Assembly (NCBI RefSeq): GCF_000382325.1
Contig: NZ_KB908056.1
Coordinates: 561,018 to 625,017 of the forward strand
Length of the DNA: 64,000 nt
DNA from: Woodsholea maritima DSM 17123
GTDB lineage: Bacteria; Pseudomonadota; Alphaproteobacteria; Caulobacterales; Maricaulaceae
Direction of reading: 5' to 3'
Shown here: piece after piece, positions 26,188 through 36,100 of the stretch
How positions within the stretch are numbered: the stretch's first letter is position 1
Layout of the letters: each line of letters starts with the position of its first letter
The notes under the pieces: generated by a model
The model's database searches: none
What the model was told of the DNA's origin: nothing
The model's input: the letters and a program-made list of their open reading frames with translations, nothing else
Program-made: the position numbers and the translations under genes

Positions 26188-27791
26188 GCGATCTCAAAAG
26201 CCGCGCCGGACATATCCTCTATCACGAATTGCCCGAGGAATATCGCTATCGCGATAACCCGAGCGAAGGCGAGCTGGGCGATTTAGAAGCCTATCTTCAT
26301 GCCTTTGGGGCGGTTTTGGACCTGACGCGTGAGACCTTAGAGCAGGCCTATGGCGATGCCTTTGCCGAGACGGCGGATAATGGGCGCTCCATCCAAACCT
26401 GGTTGATCCCTTATCTGGCCGATCTGATCGGGGCAGAGCTGATGGCCCCCAATCCTGCGCATCGCGCAGAGGAACTTAATCAGACCATTGGCTGGTTCAA
26501 AACCAAAGGCACGCTTGATTGCGTCGACACCATTGCGGACACGATTAGCGGCGTTGAAAGCGTGGTGGTCGAGGGCTGGCGTAAAGTGCTGATCACCCCC
26601 TCGCCTCAGACCCCGCCCTTTACCGCCGCACCTGATCTGAACACCAACGAAGATCCCGGTGGACGCCCGCTCGCGCCGTTGGGAACGCCAGATCTCAGAA
26701 CCCCGTCACGCGCGATCGTCGATCCAAATGGCACCAACCCGCTTTATTATCTTGCGCGCAATGGCGGGCAATATTGGAAGCCCAGCACGCGCCGGGGCGT
26801 ACCGTGTTTTCCAGCCAGCTATGATGATGTCATGGTGCGCACGCCCGATTTACGCGACCCCGCGCGCCACCGCGTTGGGCCCAGTGCCAAGCGGGTTGTG
26901 GTCCATGTGCGCCCGCCGCAGGGTCTGATCCGCGAAGGCATGCCCACGCTTCAAATCGCCAATGCGCCGGATCCGGCCAATCCCTTGGGTCTCGACCTTG
27001 CCAGTGATAGCGTGCAAATCGTCAATCCCCACACACTCTGGACCCATTTTGGCCAGCCCGCCGACACCACCCCCGCACAACTGCGTTTGGAAGGCGATCT
27101 GACCTTGCCAGCGGACTGCCGGGTGCAGCTGGAAGATGTCATCCTTTTGGGGCGCCTGCGCGTCTCCGCCCCGGTGCCAGAAGCCAGCACCCGCGCGCAT
27201 TTGCGCCGCTGCGCAATCGAAGAGCTGAGCTTGATGACCCCCACTGATCCCTCACCCTTGGTGGAGGCCAATGACTGTCTGATCGGAGAAATTATCTCCG
27301 CCGGGGGCTTTGCCCAATTGGTCGAAACCACCGTGCTGGGCGAAACCCATTTGGAGCGGCTTTGGGCCTCGGACTGTATCTTTCAAGGCGATTTGATTGA
27401 TGTCACCTGCGCTGAAGGCGGCAGCTGCATCCGCTTTTCACGTGTCCCTGATCTTAGCGATCTGGCCGGGTGTTATTTCGATGACAGCCCCAATAATACC
27501 GATGCGCCGCTGCATTTCGTTGATCTTTATTTCGAAGATCCCGGCGGCTGCACATTACGCGCGGCGCGCTTTGGCGAGCCGGGCTGCGCCGTTCTCGATC
27601 TCGATACCGATCTAGCCATCCGCGAAGGCGCGGAAAATGACGGCGAGATGGGGGTCGGCAATCATCTTTATCTATGTGCGCAGCTGCGCGCCATGACCCA
27701 TAAGCTCAAAGATTTCCTGCCCTTGGGCCAGGACATCGCCCTTCACTATGATGCCCGGCTGGCCCGTCCACCCGCGCAGATTGCACCATGA
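26184..27791 (+). CDS. Tail protein I-like wedge protein with beta-helix C-terminus
   Basis: 535 residues. The first 130 residues (YRDNPSEGELGDLEAYLHAFGAVLDLTRETLEQAYG, IQTWLIPYLADLIG, TIGWFKTKGTLDCVDTIADTISG) are typical of phage tail protein I/Afp12, which joins wedge to fibre. The C-terminal 250 residues have a ladder of short strands (VILLGRLRVSA, CAIEELSLM, CLIGEIISAGGFAQLVETTVLG, CIFQGDLIDVTC) that suggests a right-handed beta-helix like a fibre root. Cysteines recur along the ladder. The stop is overlapped by a tiny ORF before the next gene. Confidence 0.83.
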   Translation: MSDLKSRAGHILYHELPEEYRYRDNPSEGELGDLEAYLHAFGAVLDLTRETLEQAYGDAFAETADNGRSIQTWLIPYLADLIGAELMAPNPAHRAEELNQTIGWFKTKGTLDCVDTIADTISGVESVVVEGWRKVLITPSPQTPPFTAAPDLNTNEDPGGRPLAPLGTPDLRTPSRAIVDPNGTNPLYYLARNGGQYWKPSTRRGVPCFPASYDDVMVRTPDLRDPARHRVGPSAKRVVVHVRPPQGLIREGMPTLQIANAPDPANPLGLDLASDSVQIVNPHTLWTHFGQPADTTPAQLRLEGDLTLPADCRVQLEDVILLGRLRVSAPVPEASTRAHLRRCAIEELSLMTPTDPSPLVEANDCLIGEIISAGGFAQLVETTVLGETHLERLWASDCIFQGDLIDVTCAEGGSCIRFSRVPDLSDLAGCYFDDSPNNTDAPLHFVDLYFEDPGGCTLRAARFGEPGCAVLDLDTDLAIREGAENDGEMGVGNHLYLCAQLRAMTHKLKDFLPLGQDIALHYDARLARPPAQIAP

Positions 27792-27823
27792 CCACGCCAA
27801 TGATGACGACCAAGGGGAATTAG
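27788..27823 (+). other. 11-codon mini-ORF coupling two eCIS genes
   Basis: ATG at 27788 overlaps the stop of the gpI-like gene (ATGA) and reads MTTPMMTTKGN before a TAG at 27821-27823. The next large gene starts 2 bases later at 27826, and the AAGGGGAA ribosome binding site lies inside the mini-ORF. It could keep ribosomes on the mRNA between the two genes. No peptide function is implied. Confidence 0.3.
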
Positions 27824-27825
27824 TC

Positions 27826-30800
27826 ATGAAAGCCCGCGTAACGCGCCTCAACCAACGTCCCGACCCCCTCCTGAGTGGTCTGATCCATCATGAGGGCGAG
27901 ATGGTCACGGCCAGTGATCTTAATGATCACGGCTTCCACGCCACCTTCAAGCGCGAGGAGCTAGGCCTTCTGACCCTGCGCGATGGTGTCCCGGCCGAGG
28001 GGGGTGCCATTGCCCTTTCACCCACCCATGTGCCCAGCCTGCAACCGGGCTATATCGTCGCCGACGGGGTGATCGGGGATTTGCGCCCCGGCCCTGATGC
28101 CAATCCAGCGCGCGATGCGGCCCTCTTTGAATCTCAAGCTGACCTTCCTGAAGGCCCCGCCTGGCCCGAGGGTGAGGATCATGTCCTCTATGCCGATATC
28201 TGGACCCTGGCCCAATCGGCCCTGCTTAACCCCGATCTGATCGATCCGGCCCTTCATGGGGCCGATACCGCCATGCGCACCCGCACCGTGTGTCAGATCA
28301 AAGCCGCGCCCGCCGATGCGGTGGAAGATTTGATGTATGGCGCGGGCCGCTTTCCCCAAGTGGGTACAGGAACGCTGGTCGCGGTGGAGCGCAATGAAGC
28401 CGCCCTCATTGATCTATGCGATCCGTGCTCGGACGTTATAGGCGATCAAGACGGCGTCACCCCGCCCAATGCGCTGGTGCGTTTTGAGGTCATTTCAGTC
28501 GAGGGCCCAGCCCATGCGCCAACAAAAATCACCCTCGCCTGGTCCATGGAAAATGCCTCCATCACCGTGCCTGTGGATTTCAAAGACCAGATCAAGCGTG
28601 CCGGGGCGGTCTATGAATTTTATTCCGACATTACCGAGCTGCATCGCGGCGTTTTCGCCACCCCCAGTGATGCCAAACGCCCGGCCTTCATTGATGATTT
28701 CGATGATGCCCCCAATCCGGCCCAAGACCATGATGGCTCGCCCTGGCCCTTTATTCGCCGCTGGGATGGCTGGTTAGAGCTTGATCTCAATGGCGACGCT
28801 GTCACCCGCACCTTGGGCGCGGGCTTTGCCCATGACATCCAAGACCGCGTCTTTACGCTGTCTACGGACTATTTCGAAGCGACCTTGGATCTCGATCATA
28901 AAGCCATTATCGCCGGGGATTATTGGCTGATTGAGCTACGCCAATTTGCCCAAGCCGGGGCCCGTGTGCATGTGCCCCAGGCTCTACCCAGCGGACCGAT
29001 CCATCATTATTGCGTGCTGATGCATCTCGATGAGGATGGCGAAGCCAAACGCCTGTCTGACACCGATCGCCGCCGGGTGTCCTTCCCCGCGCTCTCCAAT
29101 CTACCGGCTAGCCATGTGGGCCTGGATCATCGGTGTACGAAACTCTTTGGCAATGCCGAGAATGTGCAAGATGCCTTGCGCAATCTGTGTTCTATCGCCG
29201 CCGAAGATATCGCCTTTAACAATCAAAACTGCCCGCGCCTCTATGCCGGGGCCGATACCGTTCAAGACGCGCTCGATAATCTATGCGGGCTCAACGCCGA
29301 GTTGATTTTCTTTGATCCCGCCGCCTGTCCGCGCCTTTATGGCAATGCGCAAACCGTGCAGGAGGCGCTGGCGGCCCTATGCGAGATGGACGCCAGCAAA
29401 ATCCCCTTCGACCCGGCCGCCTGCCCTGATCTTTATGGCAATGCCCAAACCGTGCAGGAGGCCTTCAATCGGCTATGCGCCCTGAAAGAGGGCCAAGATT
29501 ACACGCTGTTGCTGCGTTATTTCTTCGATTGGGGCGTGGTGTGTGGGATCTTGGTGCGCTTCATCGAACGCGCGCGCTTACAGATCACCAAGGGCTATAT
29601 CCTGGATCAAATGGGCCGGTTTGAGCGCTATCGCGGGGAAACCCTCGACCTTAATGAGCTTTTGAAAGCCGATCAGCGCACGCGTGTTCACTATGACAGC
29701 CCGCAAATCTTAGGTGCAGACTTACGCAAGGGCGAGGTCTGCCTGTGCCTAGCCTATGATGATGGCGAAACCGCCGCCCAGCATGGCCACGAAGCCGGGG
29801 TCTATGTCCATCTGGTTTCCAAGCGCGATCTAGGCCCACTGGTTCAGCGCTACCGCGATGTGGTGCGCGAATGCCTGGAGAATATCAAGACGGTCAATTT
29901 TAAAGACACGCTGAACAATCGCGCCGGAAAAACCCGCGAAGTACGCCATACTATGGCGATGATGCTCAATCAAAGCGCGGTGTATGACGGCGTCATTGCC
30001 TTTGATGAGGAAGAAGGTGCCCTTGCGGCAGAATTCATCAAAGAGGCTGAAACCGCCTATCACGCCATCGCCAATGAAGAGGAAAAAGAGGTTTTGAAGC
30101 TGCGCATGGAAACCGTGCGCGACACCATCAAACTTTCGGATTTCGTCGGTGAGGCCAAGGCCATTGCCCGCGCGCGGCTCAACAAGGCCCTGTTGGGGGC
30201 GATTGCGCTTTCTGATGAAGAACGCCGCCAACGCTGTATCTGTGAAAACGCTTTCCCGCCCTGCCCACCGACCAAAGGGGGCCAATATGATCGCTTTGTG
30301 CCGATTGCCTGCCTGAAAGGCGAGCTGGAGGGCGATGATCAAATCTTCCTGGAGCAGATCTGCCCCTGGCTATGTCGCAAGCAAGCCATCACGTTGAAAA
30401 CCGCGCAATATTGGGAGCTGTGGGAGCCTAATCTCAGCCGGATCTATGAAACGGTGATGAGCGAATGCTGCAAACCCAAGCGCCAAGATCCTCCGCCCAT
30501 CACCTGGGTGCCTGATGATGGAACCTATATTCCCTATGATCCCGGCAAAACCGGCGGCGATTGGTCCAAGCCCGGCAGCTATAAAGAGGTCAATCCCGAT
30601 TATCGCCGCCTGATCCAGATTGAAGGCCAGCCTTTAAAGGCCGCCAAGGCGATGCTGGAAGGCTTCGGGCTCAGCGTGGGTGAGGCGATCGACACCGCAA
30701 CCCCGCAAGGCGTGAAAGCCCTGCGCGAGCATACCGGGAAGCTCAATGTACTTGAGCTGATCGAGGATAATTCCGCCCGGCCCGGCGATGAAGCCATCAT

Positions 30801-31644
30801 CGTGATGAATGGCGGCGCGGCGCGTGGCTATCTGATCACCCAAAAGGGACATGGCTCTTATCCCTTCAAGCCGATTGAGGGCCGGATCACCCAGCCCGCA
30901 GGCGATGGCACGGGAACGGGCGGTGTTACGCTGCCCAATATTGATCTGGAAGGTCTGCGCGAGCGCCTCAATAAAGCCCAATCGGATAGTGAGAAGCTGG
31001 CTGAACGCCTGGAATTGCTGATCAAAACCCGCTCCGACACGACAAGTGCGGTTGCAGAAACCCGCGCGGAGCTGAGCGCGCTGAACCCCGAAGTCACGCA
31101 AGCCCATCGCATGGTCAAACAGCTGCAAGAGACGCTGGGCCGGTTGACATCAGAGCGCGAGAGCCATGAGGCCGAAGTCAAGGCTTTGCGCGAAGACCTC
31201 ACGGGTCTGCGCAAAGAGCGCAGCGAGGCTGAGGAGGCCGTCAAAACGCTGACCCGCGATCTGGGTAAGCTCTCGCAAAGTCGCGACACTTTGATTGAGG
31301 CAATTGGCGAGGCCAAGCAGGAGTTTAAACGCGTGGAAACCGATGCCCGCGCGGCCGGTCTCGCGTTGAAATCCAATCAGGAGGCGCTCGAAGCGCTGCA
31401 AAAATCCCATGCCAGCTTCATGGTCTCAATCAAGGAAGATCAACCCATCACCATGGTTGAGGGGGTCAATGCTGAACTGACAGGACGCATGGCCGCCTTG
31501 GGCATTCGCAGCGTCAAAGACCTGTCTCGGCTGACCCCGGCCACCATCCGCAAGCTGGAAAGCAGCGATCTGATGAGCCGGGCCGAAGCTACACGCCTGA
31601 TGACCGCTGCGCGGGTCTATCTGACCCCGCGGCCCCAAGGATAG
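27826..31644 (+). CDS. Giant modular eCIS structural protein (fibre-like; Cys repeats, coiled coil, HhH)
   Basis: 1272 residues from the ATG at 27826, which has an AAGGGGAA ribosome binding site; the frame is open from 27748. The N-terminus (KARVTRLNQRPDPLLSGLIHHEGE, MVTASDLNDHGF) resembles large tail proteins that start on the baseplate. Residues about 436-555 are four tandem 32-residue repeats of pattern CPxLYGNAxTVQxAxxxLC, each with two Cys at spacing 18. Residues about 930-1000 resemble a PASTA unit (GQPLKAAKAMLEGFGLSVGE), 1040-1200 a long coiled coil, and 1210-1268 a helix-hairpin-helix (MAALGIRSVKDLSRLTPATIRKLE). A fibre or cage-like appendage is my best guess. It might also serve for length measurement, since no separate tape measure is present. 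Confidence 0.7.
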   Translation: MKARVTRLNQRPDPLLSGLIHHEGEMVTASDLNDHGFHATFKREELGLLTLRDGVPAEGGAIALSPTHVPSLQPGYIVADGVIGDLRPGPDANPARDAALFESQADLPEGPAWPEGEDHVLYADIWTLAQSALLNPDLIDPALHGADTAMRTRTVCQIKAAPADAVEDLMYGAGRFPQVGTGTLVAVERNEAALIDLCDPCSDVIGDQDGVTPPNALVRFEVISVEGPAHAPTKITLAWSMENASITVPVDFKDQIKRAGAVYEFYSDITELHRGVFATPSDAKRPAFIDDFDDAPNPAQDHDGSPWPFIRRWDGWLELDLNGDAVTRTLGAGFAHDIQDRVFTLSTDYFEATLDLDHKAIIAGDYWLIELRQFAQAGARVHVPQALPSGPIHHYCVLMHLDEDGEAKRLSDTDRRRVSFPALSNLPASHVGLDHRCTKLFGNAENVQDALRNLCSIAAEDIAFNNQNCPRLYAGADTVQDALDNLCGLNAELIFFDPAACPRLYGNAQTVQEALAALCEMDASKIPFDPAACPDLYGNAQTVQEAFNRLCALKEGQDYTLLLRYFFDWGVVCGILVRFIERARLQITKGYILDQMGRFERYRGETLDLNELLKADQRTRVHYDSPQILGADLRKGEVCLCLAYDDGETAAQHGHEAGVYVHLVSKRDLGPLVQRYRDVVRECLENIKTVNFKDTLNNRAGKTREVRHTMAMMLNQSAVYDGVIAFDEEEGALAAEFIKEAETAYHAIANEEEKEVLKLRMETVRDTIKLSDFVGEAKAIARARLNKALLGAIALSDEERRQRCICENAFPPCPPTKGGQYDRFVPIACLKGELEGDDQIFLEQICPWLCRKQAITLKTAQYWELWEPNLSRIYETVMSECCKPKRQDPPPITWVPDDGTYIPYDPGKTGGDWSKPGSYKEVNPDYRRLIQIEGQPLKAAKAMLEGFGLSVGEAIDTATPQGVKALREHTGKLNVLELIEDNSARPGDEAIIVMNGGAARGYLITQKGHGSYPFKPIEGRITQPAGDGTGTGGVTLPNIDLEGLRERLNKAQSDSEKLAERLELLIKTRSDTTSAVAETRAELSALNPEVTQAHRMVKQLQETLGRLTSERESHEAEVKALREDLTGLRKERSEAEEAVKTLTRDLGKLSQSRDTLIEAIGEAKQEFKRVETDARAAGLALKSNQEALEALQKSHASFMVSIKEDQPITMVEGVNAELTGRMAALGIRSVKDLSRLTPATIRKLESSDLMSRAEATRLMTAARVYLTPRPQG

Positions 31645-31653
31645 GAGACCACC

Positions 31654-33138
31654 ATGGCCTCGCATCGTCGGTTACGTCGGCGTATGGCCGGTGCCAAGAC
31701 CCGCAGCCGCAGCCGCGCCCGGCCCGCGAACCCGGCACCCACCCTGGCTGCGCGTCAATCGGTGAAAGCCCAGATGAGCGAAACCGGGCTTTCCAGCCCG
31801 GTGATGATCGGTGCCCAGAACGCCCCGCAAGAAAAGGTCGCCGATCAATTAGCCGGGGCCGCGCTTCACCCCTCGGCGCTTACGACCCAAACCTCCAGCG
31901 CGGCGATGCCCGGTGCCAGCGCGCGCAACATGTCCCTGCCCGCCAGCCATATCGGCGATTTCAAAGCCCCCCCGGCCGCGCAGACAAGCTTGAAACAGAT
32001 GACCGGGGGCCATGGGCTCGCCCCCGCGCAACAAGCTTTCTTTGAACGCCGCTTAGGCGCGGACCTCTCTGGCGTGCGCCTGCATCAAGGGGCTGCGGCC
32101 CACGACGTCTCCAACAGTCTCCATGCCGAGGCCTTCACCTATGGCCGCGATATTGGTTTCTCCAAAGAGGCCCCCTCGCTCTCCACACCCGCGGGCCAGC
32201 AGCTGCTCGCCCATGAGCTGAGCCATGTCGCCCTGGATGAGGGCAAAGGCCCTTTACGGCGCAGCTCTGATTCCGGCGAATATACCGAGGAAGAACGCCG
32301 CGCCATGCATGAAGGGCGCATAACCGGCACCGATGAAGGCCGACGGCGCGCCGCCGCCATGGGGTTGGAACCGGGCGATATTGTCTTCCGCCTGGGCAGT
32401 GCAAATTTAGCCCGCATGATCGGTGATCCGGTCACCCATGGTGGGATTTATATCGGCGATGGTAAAATTCACGACATGGTGGGCTTTGGCAATCGCGATG
32501 TAAGGGTCGAAAACTTCTTCTCCGAAGCTGAAGATGCCAGCGTCTACCGGGTGTTGCGCTTTACCGGGCCGAGAAGCGACCTCATCATCCCCCATGTAGT
32601 CAGCAATATTCGGGCCCGCAATTTCCGCCTGCCGACCGACAGTGTACCGTGGAATCTCTTCTCCAGCGCCGATGATTACCGCACTGCGACCTGCCTGGAA
32701 TATGCCCACGCGCAATTCCTCTATGCGATCTGGGAAATCACACAAATGCCCTATAACGCAGAGATCGCCGGTGAAATTCAAAGCGCCTACTTCCGTGACG
32801 GTGAAGATCAACCCGCCAATTTGATCCAGGCCCAAACGCTCACTCAAACCGGCTATGACCTTTCCGGGGCTATGCTGCCCGGCTTGATCATGGGGGCTGC
32901 GGATTATCTCGCCGAAGATGTCGATGATCAGGTTTTCCAAAACCGATGGGAAGGCGAAAGCCGAACCGAGATGATGCCAGGCGCTTGGCTCAGCGGCGGA
33001 TTTAGTGGAGGCGGCTTTGGCATGGATAGCCCGAGCTATGATGTCCCGCAAACCCGCACCACGCATACCCTGCGCGCCTTTACCTATTCCAGCTTCGTCA
33101 ACGCCACGCGCTTTTTCACCCTCGTGGGGAGCAATTAA
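31654..33138 (+). CDS. DUF4157 cargo candidate with LRAT/NlpC-like papain-fold domain
   Basis: 494 residues. A strongly basic N-terminus (RRLRRRMAGAKTRSRSRAR) and disordered linker lead to a DUF4157 domain (about 120-200; FFERRLGADLSGVRLHQG, HAEAFTYGRDIGF, and HELSH at 187-191). DUF4157 is the commonest N-terminal domain of eCIS cargo proteins. Residues about 235-370 look like a permuted papain-fold (YiiX/LRAT-type) domain: GDIVFR at 241, H262 in THGGIYIGDGKIHDM, and C347 in ATCLEYAHAQF, the order His then Cys of the permuted group. Such domains hydrolyse or transfer acyl or peptide bonds. The last 120 residues are Gly/aromatic-rich. Substrate unknown. Confidence 0.75.
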   Translation: MASHRRLRRRMAGAKTRSRSRARPANPAPTLAARQSVKAQMSETGLSSPVMIGAQNAPQEKVADQLAGAALHPSALTTQTSSAAMPGASARNMSLPASHIGDFKAPPAAQTSLKQMTGGHGLAPAQQAFFERRLGADLSGVRLHQGAAAHDVSNSLHAEAFTYGRDIGFSKEAPSLSTPAGQQLLAHELSHVALDEGKGPLRRSSDSGEYTEEERRAMHEGRITGTDEGRRRAAAMGLEPGDIVFRLGSANLARMIGDPVTHGGIYIGDGKIHDMVGFGNRDVRVENFFSEAEDASVYRVLRFTGPRSDLIIPHVVSNIRARNFRLPTDSVPWNLFSSADDYRTATCLEYAHAQFLYAIWEITQMPYNAEIAGEIQSAYFRDGEDQPANLIQAQTLTQTGYDLSGAMLPGLIMGAADYLAEDVDDQVFQNRWEGESRTEMMPGAWLSGGFSGGGFGMDSPSYDVPQTRTTHTLRAFTYSSFVNATRFFTLVGSN

Positions 33139-33147
33139 AGGCGCGCC

Positions 33148-36100
33148 ATGAAAGCCAAGCTCGCCCCGCCCAAAGTCCAAACCGGCAAAATCACGACCAA
33201 GGTGAGCGTTCGCGCCCCGGCCCAGCGCGCGCCGGTTATGACAGAACTCTCTCGCGCACGCCTGCAACCCAGCCTGAAAGTGGGTCCGGCCAACGACCCG
33301 TTAGAGCATGAAGCCGATGCGATGGCCGATCGCGTGCTGGCGATGTCGGCCCCCATCCAAGCGGAAGCGCCCCCGCCTTCAGAGAATAGACCTAGCAATC
33401 CCAGTGATGGCGGTGCAGCGCCATCCACACCGAGCGCTCCGCCCCTATCGAATGAGGCCCAAGGCCCCCATCGCCTCCATCGTGATCTCGGCGGGCAACC
33501 CAATCTCGATACGCTGGATGCGAATCCAGCCCTGGATGCCGCCGAGCAAGAGCCCAGTTTGGGGCCTGATGAGGATGTTAAAACCGATACGCTCGATGGC
33601 GATGATATGGGCGAGATCGAAAGCGGCAAACCTGATGCGGTGTCCAATGACGCGGCCAGCGAAGGTGCCGTCCAGGCCAAACCTATTGCGCGCGATCCGC
33701 AAGATGGCCTCACCATGGGGGCCGAGGGCGGCATTGCCCCCCATGATGTCAGCGCGCGCGTTACCCGTCCTGGTGCGGGGCGGCCTTTACCTGCGAGCGT
33801 GCGAAACTTTATGGAGCCGCGCTTTGGTGAAGATTTCTCAGATGTCAGAATTCATGATGAAGCCCAAGATCACGCCACCGCGGCCAGAATTGGGGCACGC
33901 GCCTTCACCTATAAAAATCGCATCTGGATGGGCAAAGGCGAAAGCGTTGATAATAAACGCCTGATGGCGCATGAGCTGACCCATGTGGTCCAGCAAACCA
34001 AGCGCGGGACATCCAAACACGCCTCTACACCCCAGACCTCAGACGCCAAAGCCCATCGTGAAGTCACGCCCAGCCTGCAACGCGGGTGGGTCGCGGATAA
34101 GGCCGAAAGCTATGCCCGCCAAGTGCCGGGATATACTTTAGTCTGCGTCCTGTTAGGTAAAAGCCCGATCACCGGACGCACCGTTGTGCGCAATGCGGTC
34201 AACATCATTGGCGGCTTCTTGGGTCTGATCCCGGGTGGCACCTATGTGTTCGATAAGCTGCGCGAAGCGAAAATCATCGAAGAAGCCTATACTTGGGTCA
34301 CCTCGCGGCTCTCGCAGCTCAACCTCACTTGGAGCCGTGTCAAAGGTCTCATCAAACAAGCCATTGATGTTTTCCCGACCTGGTCGCCCTTGGAGAGCAT
34401 CAAGAAAATCTTCGCGCCTCTCATTCGCGACATTAAAACCTTCGCAGGCGAAATAAAAGACAAGGTCTTGAGCTTTATCATCAAGGGCGCGTTAAAGCTC
34501 GCCGGTCCCTATGGCGATAAAATCTGGAAATTCGTCCAGAAAGCCGGAAATATTATCAAGATCATTTTTGAAAACCCCATCGGGTTTGCCAAAAATTTGA
34601 TCGGCGGCATCGTCGGCGGCTTTAAGTTGTTTGGCCGCAATATTATCGAACATCTCAAACGCGGTTTGTTGGGCTGGCTATTCGGCGCGCTCTCCAGTGC
34701 TGGCTTACAACTCCCCGCCAAGCTGGATTTTAAAGGCCTGATGTCCATCGGTTTGCAGGTCTTAGGGCTCAGCTATGACAAATTCCGCACCAAGCTGGTC
34801 AAACGCTTAGGGCCAAAGGGCGAACAGAAAGTCGGCTTTTTAGAAAAATCGGTTGAGGTTGTTAAGATCCTCGCCACGCAAGGCTTTTTGGGCATTTGGA
34901 AGAAAATGCTCTCCATGATTGATAATTTCAAACAGACCCTCATCGGCAGTATACAGACCTTTGTCATCCAGACCGTGATTGAGGCCGGGATTGGTTGGTT
35001 GGCGGGTTTATCAAACCCCATCGGTGCGATTTTCCGCGTCATCAAAGCCATCTATGATCTGGTGAAGGTCTTCATCGAGCGCTTTGACGAAATCGTCGCC
35101 CTGGCCAATACGATCTTCGATTCCATTGGGGCCATTGCCGCGGGCCAGGTGGCCGGGGCCGCCAAGCTGGTGGAAAAAGCCATCGGGGCCACCGTGCCGG
35201 TCGTCATTTCTTTCCTGGCAGGTCTGTTAGGCCTGGGTGGACTACCGGGCCGGATCAAGTCGGTTATCAAGAAAATTCAAAAGCCGATTGATAAGGCTTT
35301 AGATAAGCTTCTGACTTTCCTGGTTAAAAAGGCCAAAAAACTACTGGCTAAGCTTCTCGGCAAGCTCAATTCCAAACGCAAATTACCCGGCGCAAAATTC
35401 AAAATTGCCAAAGTTCAGCACCGCCTGTTTTTCAAAACCAAGGGCCGGGGAAAGGCCGCAAAATCAGAGCTTTGGATCAATACCAAAGCCACCCCAGTGA
35501 AAAAAGCCACTCAAACCTTGCGTCAAGAGGTTCAAGAGGATCAACCCGCCCAGGCTCAACAAACCCTCGCCTTTGCCCAGGCGCGCGATAAAGAAGCCAC
35601 CACCTTAGAAACCACCGCCAATCAAGTCGCCCAAGCCCCTAAAGATCGCTCCACCCGGGCGCAAAATACCAGCGCCGATACCGCCTTAAACGCCGCAGCG
35701 CAATCGAGCGAAGCCGAGGCGCAGCAAGTCCTCAACCTCGCCGGAAAACCAGGCTCCAGCATTATCGCCAAGCCTGATGAAGACGGGGATAAAGACCATC
35801 CTGAAGAAAGCTATATCCGCTTTATTTCTCTGCGTTCAAAACTGGAAGGCACAGTCAATTCCTATTCAGCGCTCAGAAAAAGCATTCAAAGAAACATCAA
35901 TGAGGCCAAAGAGTATTATGAAGCCGACCATGTGCCCAATCAGGCCGTGTTGCAACGCATTCAAAAATGGATGATGGATACCGGCAAGGCCGCCTCAACC
36001 TCCGCCGCCAATAAAAAGCCCCCGATGCGCTTGGCCCCGCCCACGAAGAACGGGGCATCCTTGGGCAGTGAAGAGGAGCTGGCTCAAGATTTAGGGCTGT

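Noticed and set aside
27748..27825. Longer N-terminus for the giant structural protein
   Set aside because: It would overlap the gpI-like gene. The ATG at 27826 has a good ribosome binding site and a plausible mature start.
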